A DNA stretch of 64,000 bases, from contig DATAKL010000058.1 in the NCBI GenBank assembly GCA_036261625.1, positions 62,001 to 126,000 of the forward strand, in the 5' to 3' direction. The notes beneath the pieces are model-generated. The model saw only the letters and a list, made by a program, of their open reading frames with translations. It was not told the origin of the DNA and ran no database searches. This document shows positions 33,001 to 40,700 of the stretch, piece after piece. The stretch's first letter is position 1, and each line of letters starts with the position of its first letter. A program made the position numbers and the translations under genes. Origin of the DNA: JAAXKN01 sp036261625 (GTDB taxonomy: Bacteria > Bacteroidota > Ignavibacteria > Ignavibacteriales > SURF-24).

Positions 33001-33942
33001 GTGCAGGGTGGTGGAATGTTCGGGGAAGCCGCAACGCCTGAGGAAGTGTTTATGAGTAAGATCATAAACGCTAAGAACCCATTTAGCGCAGGCGACTTAT
33101 TCAGCCCGGAGGAAAAGGAAGTAATAGGGCAGTTTAGTACGGGAAACAAAGCTAATAAAAGTTTAGGCATATCAATAAAAAACACGATTTTTAAGGCCTT
33201 CAGGAAGCTGTTTAGAACTCCCCCGGAGGCTATGCCTATAATCCAGGAAACAGACAAAAATCTTCCCAACAATCCGGAATTTCCGGATAACTCAGAACTT
33301 GAGAAAGAAGAAGATATAACAAAATCTAAAAACAGCGTTATTTTATTCGGGAAAAGGTTATTTTATAAGGGAATAGATAAAACAAACAATCAACTTTTAC
33401 AGAGCAAGAAAAACCCAATGGTAAGACGCTGGCAGAGGATAGATAAGGAAGCCGAAGGGTATGCTAAGGATAAGCACCAGGGGCAGCTTTACGGCAACGG
33501 GGAGCCTTATTTTGAAGCGCACCTGATCCCAGTAATGCATTTAGCAGACGGTCTGGCGCGTGAGGTTAATCCCGTGCTGGCTGAGAAGGTAAGAACGGCA
33601 GCGCTTCTGCACGACACAATTGAGGACACAGGGGCAACAAAGGAAGAAATTGCAGGAAAGTTCGGGGAGGATATTGCCGAAAGCGTATTCCGCGTGAGTA
33701 AAGATAAGGCCATGAGTAAAGATGAGTTCTTTAAGCGCCTGAGTGAAGATGAAGTAGCAAAGATAGTTAAGGCCGCGGACCGCATTCATAATATTAAGGA
33801 ACTGGCCCGTCTTACGGATAAGGATAAGCAGAAGAAGCTATATGAGAAATACTCGGGCCAAATGGAATATTTTGAACGCTACAAAATATTCCCGGAAATG
33901 ATAAAAGAAGAGTTAAATAAAATCAATTTAGGAAAGTCCTAA
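30070..33942 (+). CDS. Giant polyvalent protein with ParB-like and (p)ppGpp-hydrolase-type HD domains
   Basis: 1290 aa. Several small beta domains lie in the first 600 residues. A DdrB/ParB-like domain at about 620-740 contains AQTFVRRIAQNWDSRTI and VVSGNNRTMSAKLA, and a helical region follows to about 1000. The C-terminal domain (about 1125-1265) has KDKHQGQLYGNGEPYFEAHL, LLH1181D1182TIE1185D1186T and DRIHN1241IKE. This is the metal and substrate motif set of RSH/MESH1-type (p)ppGpp hydrolases. The C-terminal module begins with ILFGK (1091-1095), the same start as the product of the 53242 gene, suggesting fusion of a former separate gene. Probably packaged and ejected; it may remove host alarmones. 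Confidence 0.75.
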   Translation: MKYLIKEPDFTGGFIYKSIENLHIVTRDGEGNLIKSIPVNLIRKGLSTDKGTITGFDNDKVYLLSGNLPVSADRYLFNSYLMKKALEEEEKKMSKGLLGIFKKPKVEAPTSGPAWNRKGGEKPGHKYISRKPNKTGDGYIYLYELPNGNREWRDREGNTVNEKEHESYSDFKEGEYIEHEGRQGKIIEASDNIYAIDFGDKKVLLHKEQHMQKLQRDLNLKEGDEIEVHGVKGRVKEVGNTIALVESPEGNFFYKLSSPIKRVPKLDGIKTEREREIKIMEGEPDGDTEKLKTDYQNMGAWHLWKEENEAGGYNRKNDLRYEKRIESPFGELRVSKTFDPISRKEAINVNGTDNPTFFYGGKTYQISNLSDGGMQLRNEFGETGYKSFDEMDKELEPKINLIERQADEGEKRSLRFTWDRATGKIKAERVSRDKEDNPDRQLESIKEAVRQKAEDDKSRWRKVKETGPVQSDEEKARIEEENAQNREKIKEALGSPEYADFAHIMTEMGYSVTANPLIATKEVQFNNQKYKLKAEFSYKDKTHTSGVFDGPYKQVQLGADKFDIYDISGGVITYVDSAGSLQKVTKDELESINGKGLFTPTGSFTGKIGKPTKIIMPDNTQRNANFAIMSLDDIKASHNEKTFLPTESYPQEEGRSVNDRDYEHDENAQTFVRRIAQNWDSRTINSSKEAGQNIIVTKDGFVVSGNNRTMSAKLAAEENPEKWAQYQQDLKAEIEDYGFSPADLEGMKNPVLVKIDHDIPELSKAELGKYNQDTTKGKDFVQKGMEYSDILKKSPQVMNSLIGIVNGVENFTDIYRSARNQADVMKLLTDSGIVLPQKLPDYFNQKAGTLTEQGKELFETVLISSVLDQEALSVSQTDGVKSLTGNLKESISSLSKNMALQNGYSLKDRVNNAVNLQSRYARTAELKGTDFNTFLRQMDMFDNPPSKEDVAINILSKKGPRILNAAIKSYNDTAEIEVQGGGMFGEAATPEEVFMSKIINAKNPFSAGDLFSPEEKEVIGQFSTGNKANKSLGISIKNTIFKAFRKLFRTPPEAMPIIQETDKNLPNNPEFPDNSELEKEEDITKSKNSVILFGKRLFYKGIDKTNNQLLQSKKNPMVRRWQRIDKEAEGYAKDKHQGQLYGNGEPYFEAHLIPVMHLADGLAREVNPVLAEKVRTAALLHDTIEDTGATKEEIAGKFGEDIAESVFRVSKDKAMSKDEFFKRLSEDEVAKIVKAADRIHNIKELARLTDKDKQKKLYEKYSGQMEYFERYKIFPEMIKEELNKINLGKS

Positions 33943-33977
33943 ATGATTCCTTCAAATCAATATAGGAGAAAAGTACA

Positions 33978-34445
33978 ATGAAGTACGCTAAACTAACAGA
34001 CGCAGACGTTCAGAAAGTTGACTTTATGAACCAGGGCGACGCAAAGGCAGCTCTGGACCTTTTACAGAACATGCCTTTTAACGTCGTAAGCCCGAAGGTT
34101 ACAGCAGGTGCCACTGATACAACAGTAACCGAAAACATTTTTGCTGCACCGACAAAGTGCCAGATTGCAAGAGCCCGTTTCATCATTGATGTGGTCCAGG
34201 TTGGCGACGGCAACACCCCGACAATCAGCCTTATCAACACAGACGACACCAACGCAGTTGTGGCAACAAAGGCAGATCTGGCTTTAGCTAAGTCCGCAGG
34301 CGACGTAATTGAGCTGACAGTTGACGCAGACAAGGCTACCCTGGATGCAGGCGACGTTCTGGCACTTTCACTCATTAACCCCGCCGGAACCATTACTACA
34401 GCGCTGGCCGGTAAGCTTCAGATTGAATGGGTGAGCGTAGTTTAA
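33978..34445 (+). CDS. Putative virion surface/decoration protein
   Basis: 155 aa with AGGAGA upstream. Rich in Ala, Thr, Val and Asp with alternating beta strands (TDTTVTENIFAAP, TPTISLINTDDTNAVV, VLALSLINPAGTIT). This composition is typical of small phage structural or decoration proteins. The gene uses the codon style of strongly expressed structural genes (like the capsid gene). No specific family is recognised. Confidence 0.5.
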   Translation: MKYAKLTDADVQKVDFMNQGDAKAALDLLQNMPFNVVSPKVTAGATDTTVTENIFAAPTKCQIARARFIIDVVQVGDGNTPTISLINTDDTNAVVATKADLALAKSAGDVIELTVDADKATLDAGDVLALSLINPAGTITTALAGKLQIEWVSVV

Positions 34446-34446
34446 T

Positions 34447-34507
34447 TTGCTATTTGCATTTTATTTTATATAATGTATTATCTAATAAAAGGCATTATTA
34501 GTAAATG
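34447..34507 (+). promoter_or_regulatory. Promoter-like boxes with GGC-type inverted repeat, third copy
   Basis: TTGCTA (34447-34452), 16 bases, TATAAT (34469-34474) look like a sigma70-type promoter. Then ATTATCTAATAAAAGGC (34477-34493) continues into ATTATTAGTAAATG. CTAATAA-AAGGCA-TTATTAG is a perfect 7-bp inverted repeat with GGC in the loop, just before the start codon at 34505. Confidence 0.6.
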
Positions 34508-34798
34508 CTAAAACTACTCCGCAATAGGTTAAAGGTGAGGAAAAGCAAGGCTTTCCTCACCTGGCTTATGGACAAATACCCGGGGCTGGACCCGGACCAC
34601 CTTATAGGAAGTATGGGAGCCCTGAAGCTTAACGACTTCCTTATTGTAATGAGGACCAGAGAAGATCACGCGAAACGCCACGATAAAGGATTTGAGGATT
34701 TTGACCTGGAATTATGCAAGGCTCTGGAAAACCTTTTTGACTACACCGAACACCTGGAAAAAGAGAACACTGAACTAAAAGAAAAACTAGAGGCATGA
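34505..34798 (+). CDS. Small helical hypothetical protein
   Basis: 97 aa, starting within the element at 34447-34507, so without a clear SD. Basic N-terminus (LRNRLKVRKSKAFL) and a charged C-terminal coiled coil (EHLEKENTELKEKLEA). It overlaps the giant gene by 4 bases (ATGA), so its translation may couple to that gene. Confidence 0.5.
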   Translation: MLKLLRNRLKVRKSKAFLTWLMDKYPGLDPDHLIGSMGALKLNDFLIVMRTREDHAKRHDKGFEDFDLELCKALENLFDYTEHLEKENTELKEKLEA

Positions 34799-37700
34799 AC
34801 ATGTTGACAGCTGAAGAAAAGAAAAAAGTTGAGGAAGGCAAATCGGTTGAAAATCTGGACGACAAGATGAAGGAAGAAAAGACCTTTAAGCTTCAGGGGC
34901 ACACGGAGTTCCAGGGGCTTAAGATTGCAGTTGAGAACAAAAAGGGTTCCACGCGCGAAGGCGTTGACGACGACGGTACGCCCTGGCAGACGGAAATGTT
35001 TTACGATTACGGCTACATTGAACGCCCGGACAACATGGGTGCGGACGGGGACAAGGTGGACTGCTTTATAGGTCCGGATAAAGAAAGCATGAAAGTTTTT
35101 ATTGTGCACCAGCAGAATCCTGTAACCGAAAATAAGGATGAAAAAGGCAACCCCATCTATGACTATGATGAGGATAAGGTAATGCTGGGTTTTGATTCAC
35201 TTGAATGGGCAAGAGACGCTTACCTTGCCCACTATGACGATCAGAAGTTCCTGGACTCCATTACCGAAATGTCAATGGAGGAATTCAAAAAGAAGTTAAA
35301 AACCCGCAAAGGGAAGATGATTAAGGCATTTAGCAGAATGTTCCAGTTCCTGAAGGCTAAAGGCGTAAACTTTCCAGCACAGGCAAGCCTTTTTAGTGAC
35401 ATACCGGTAATTGAGGGGCAGACTGTAATAAAAGACGGCAAGACGTACGAATACAGAACCTCAAAGAAAAACCCCCTGGTAAAAAGACTATTCAGAAAAG
35501 AAGAACCGGACTTATTCCAGCAAAAGGAAGAGACAACTCCCGGGACAAAAGACACGCCAAATACTCCGGAGGTAAAGCCGGAGACAAAGAAAAAACCCAA
35601 AATTAAGATCGGAAACGCAACATTTGACCTCTTCGCCCAGGACAAGGAAGAGGACAAAACAAAGGACAAAAAAGAAGAAACGCAGCAGCAGAATAAACCC
35701 GAGCCGGAATTAGGGGAACACCTAAAGGCTGCATTGAATAAAGAAATACAAAAGTTTGATACAGTAGAGGAATTTCTTAAAGCCGTGGACTATCACGGCC
35801 TGGCAAGTGAAGATGACTATGAATCGGTATTGAAGAATGGATTTAATGAAGCAAACGAGGGTGTCTTTACAGCAGATAAAGATGAAGCCCGGGAATACGG
35901 GAATGTTATACCGGTACTTATAAAGAAAGGGGCCGAAAACCTTGAAGAATCCCTGGACGGCGAGGAAGTAATAAACGGAACCTCCTATAGAGCTGGGGAC
36001 GTTATTCCGCTTCCTAAAAAATATTTGGACAAAGAAAGCTTAATTGAATTATACAATAAAGTTCATGCAGCACCAAAAGAAACAACCGACCCTAGTGCCG
36101 AGGACATTGAAACGGCTGCTGAAAAGGTTAAAGGTATAAAAACCAGGCAGGACATAAACAAGAAAGTTAAGGACCTTCTGGCAAGCAAGACCGACGAGGA
36201 AATGACAGCTGAGGATATACAACTGCTGGCAAAGTATTCAGGCCGCGGAGGCCTTGGGGGGGATAGTCTGGACGACATATCGCTTAATGAATTCTACACG
36301 CGAGAGATTGAAATTGGCTTCATGTGGGAGGCGCTGCAGAAGCTGGGTTTTAAGGGGGGAAGAGTTTTAGAGCCATCGGCCGGAACGGGAAACTTTATCC
36401 GCCTTTCACCCGCGGATACGATAGTTACAGGAATTGAAATTGACCCCACGAGCGCAAGGGTGGCTAAGATACTTTACCAGCACAGGCATGACATACGTCC
36501 GCCCCAGAGCTTTGAGGAATTCAACCGTATAAGCGAAGGCGGGGATTTTGACGCAGTTATAGGAAACTGCCCTTTCGGGCAGAGAGGCGCAAGCCTGGTG
36601 CATGACCCGGAGAAAAAAGATATATCGAAGCATGAGCAGTACTTTGTTGACAGGGGAATCGATGCCCTGAAGCCTGACGGAATTATGGGAATGATTGTTC
36701 CGACCGGCGTAATGGATAATCAGTGGAACAGCTGGCGGCTTGAGGTAAACAAGAAAGCCGAGTTCCTGGGGGCCATAAGGCTGCCCGACGGGGCTTTCAA
36801 GCATGCAAATGCAGCAGTAACAACGGATATTGTATTCTTCCGCAAGCGTCCCGAAGAGGTAATAGACCACCTGCAGGAGTTTAAAAGCGGGGAGATGGGC
36901 AAGCTCTATGACGAAATGATTCTGGATGCCGACTTTGTTTCAGGAAAGTACTTTGAGAATAACCCCGCCTATGCCTTAGGGACCAAAACCCGCGGACAGT
37001 TTGAAAGCCAGACGGTCTGGAAAGGAGAGGTAACAAAGGAGGCGCTGGATGCCGTAGGTTCGATGCTCAAGGACTACCCGGACGACTATTCAAGCCTAGG
37101 AATCGACATTAAGCCCATCGAGGCGCAGGAATTGCACCCGGGCGACATTAAGGTAATTAACGGCCGTTCCTACCGCCTAAACGAGAACCACCGCTGGGAA
37201 AGAGTTGAAGATGAAACAAAGGCAGAGCTTGAAGTACCGGACGAAATTAAGGAAAAGCTGGGAGTAAATAACTATGCCGAGTTTGATGCCCTAAGGCAGG
37301 ACACGGCACGTGTAGTTGAACTTTCGCGCGACCAGATAAAGCTTTTGGAAAAACCGTATCTGGATATGGAGCTGGAAAAGCACACGGTTCAGGGAGATTA
37401 CAAAAATGAGATGTTAAAGCGCGCCGTAATAATAGGCCTTGAAATAAAGGATTTCAGGCAGGCTCTCTTTGACGGAAAACTCTCCACCACAGAAGCCCAG
37501 ATAAAGGCGGAGAAGATCTCGGGGCTTCTGGAGAACTTCAAGAAAGAATACGGCCACCCGATACACAACGCAAGACTGGATAAGTATTTTAAGAGAAGCG
37601 ACGAAAAGCCGCTTGTTTACGTGGCGGGGGCTTTTGACGACAAGGGTAGTCAGGCCCAGATATTCAGCGACCCCGCAGCTTACTATAAGGTTTACAATAC

Positions 37701-40700
37701 AAACCTTGAAGTAGGAACGCTGGACGACAAAGATCTCGACTCAATTGTAAGCTATTTCTTTGAAAACCACATTTCGGCGGACTTAGAAGGGATTAAGAAT
37801 ACCTATACCGGTGACGAGGACGTCGAACGGGTGCTTCTTACCAGTGACGACATATTTATTGACGAAAATGGGAACTATGCCCCCGCAAATGAAATATGCA
37901 TGGGGGAAGTTTATGAAAAGATTGACAACTGGGAGAGGATGAAGGCCGAGGCTGAGAACAGGCTTCAGAAAGAGGATACACCCGAGGAGGGAAAGGAAAA
38001 GCTTGTTTTAAGGGCAAGAAAACTGGAAGGCCAGATATATGAGCTTAAAAGACGCGCAGGTACAAAAGAGCTTCAGTACATGCCGGTTGAGATAAGTGAC
38101 GCAGGGAAACTTTTCCCTATCGAGCACCTCAACACATTTCTTCAGGCGCAGCTGGGGACGGAGTTTGTCGACGAAATTATATTTGACAAAAAGACGGGGC
38201 TTTTTTCCTTCAAGGATGAAACGCTCCGGATGATCTATACCCTTTATGTTGACAAGAAAGACAACGAAAAAGAAGAAAAGAAGCAGTTGGACGAGGGGCT
38301 GAAAAGCTACTTTAATAACGACAGCAACCCAATAATGCTTATAGCGCTTAACAAGGTAAACGGGGTTGCTCTGCCTGCCGTAAGGAAGGAGCAGGAAGTA
38401 AGGAAGATTGAAAAAGTAAACGGCTTTGACCAAATATTCAGGGAATTTATAGTAAACGTTGACGACATTGGCCAGATTACTGACAATTATAACCGCACCT
38501 ATAACAACTACATTCAGAAGAAGTACGACGACCGCCCGATTGAAGGTCTCTCGAAATTTGACTACGAAAAAGGAATAAGACAGGATGCAGAGGGGAACTG
38601 GATAAATGCGCGCAATAAGGCAGGAGCGCACACATGGGCTACAGTACGCAGGCTTTATGAGCAGGGTAAAGGGATGATTGCCCACGGAGTTGGTTTAGGC
38701 AAAGCTCAGCCTTTGGATGCACTTATTCTTACACCCAAAGGTTATGTAAAAATGGGAGACGTATATATTGGGCAGGAAATAATAAACAGCGAAGGGGGAG
38801 TAAGCAGAATTACCGGGATATACCCCCAGGGTGAACTTGATGCATACGAAGTGAAATTTACTGACGGAAGCAAGGTGGTATGTAACGATGAACATTTATG
38901 GGCGGTAAGAACCGAGCATGAACAAGCAAGAAAAAAGCCTTTTAGAGTATTACCTTTAAAAGAAATAATGCTGAATATCTATAGAAACAATGATGGAACA
39001 CATCTGCATTATAGAATTCCGATGATTCAACCAATACAATTTCAAAAACAAGATGTAAAATTGGACCCATATTTAATGGGCTTAATTTTAGGAGATGGAG
39101 GGATAACAAATTCTGTTCATATCAATATTCACGAAAAAGATGAAGATACTATAGAATACTGCAAAAAAATTGCAGAGAAATATCATACTTCATTTAATAA
39201 AAAATTAAGGGACTCTACTGGATATAGTTTTGCCAGGACTATAGCGAATGGTAATAATGAAATTATGGATATTCTTAGATATTATGGCTTAATGGGACAT
39301 AAGGCTGAAGATAAATTTATTCCTAAAGAATATCTAATAAATGACATAGAAACCAGATTAGCAGTTTTGCAAGGCTTAATAGATACTGACGGATATATTT
39401 CTAAAGATGGAATGACAATTCAGTTTTATACTGTAAGTGCACAACTTAAAGAAGATGTTAAGTTTATTATTCAAAGTTTTGGAGGCATTGTTAAAGAGCA
39501 TTGCAAACAAGGGAAATACCGGAATGGTGACGAATTAAAGTTATGTCAAAAAGTCTATATTTTGACAATTAGTTTACCACCGCAATTTGAACCTGTAAGA
39601 TGTAAACGAAAACTTTCAAGATATATACCTAAAAAGAAATATTTGCCAAATCGACTAATTAAATCGGTAAAAAAAATCGGTAAAGCCCAAATGCAGTGCA
39701 TTATGGTTGACAGTCCTGATCATCTGTACGCAACAAATGATATTGTGCTTACTCATAACACTCTTGAAGGAATACTACTCTGCCTTCTGAGCAAGGAAAC
39801 GGGCAGGTCAAAGAAGCCTCTTATTGTAACGCCTAAATCCGTTCTGCTGAACTGGGCCGAGGAAATAAGGAAGTGGACCAAAGATGTAAATTTCCTGGTT
39901 GTGGGATATACCGAAAAAATGGTGGACGGAGAGAAGAAGTGGGTTGAGGATTCAAAGGAGGAAAAGGAGTTCAAGCTTCAGCGGGTGGCAAATGAGGACT
40001 TTGACATGGTTTTAATCAGCCGCGACACATTTACTTCGATAGACTTCAGCCCCGAGACTAAGGACAACATGATGAAAGAGCTGGCGGGCAAGTTCTTTAA
40101 TCTTCCGGAACACGCGAGCAAAAAAGTTAAAAAGAAATTTGATACCCTGATGGCCAACCTTGCAAAAACAATGACGAACGCAAACGCCCTGGAAGGCATA
40201 TACTTAGATAACCTGGGCATCGACATGGTGATCCGCGACGAGGCGCATGACATAAAAAACATGCTGGTTCCGATGGAGGAAGAAATTGCAGGTATTAGCG
40301 GCAAAAATATGACACAGAGGGCCCTTCATCACTTCTTTGCCAGTAAGATCATCAGGGGACAGAACGGGGAGAAAGGCATTTACTCACTTACGGCAACGCC
40401 CATATCCAACAGTCCGCTGGAAGTATTCAACATGATGCTTCCCTTTGCCGAGAAGGAACTTGAAGATCTGGGCGTAAAGAACATGGATGAATTTATAAAC
40501 AAATTCGCAATCACAGAGGTTGTCCCGACGGCAGATCCTGACGGGCGCATTATAGAGAAGGCAAAGTTCGCAGGATGGAAAAGCCCGGAAGTGCTGAGGA
40601 AGATATTCTTCCGCTTTACTGACTATATGACTAAAGACGACCTTTCGCCCGAAGAATCGAAGAGCGCCGGGATAAAATTCCCGAAGGAAAGGCCGAATAA

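Noticed and set aside
38704..39759. Group I intron or ordinary domain insertion in the helicase
   Set aside because: The frame is continuous through the insert and splice-block, WCT and LAGLIDADG motifs fit a protein intein.
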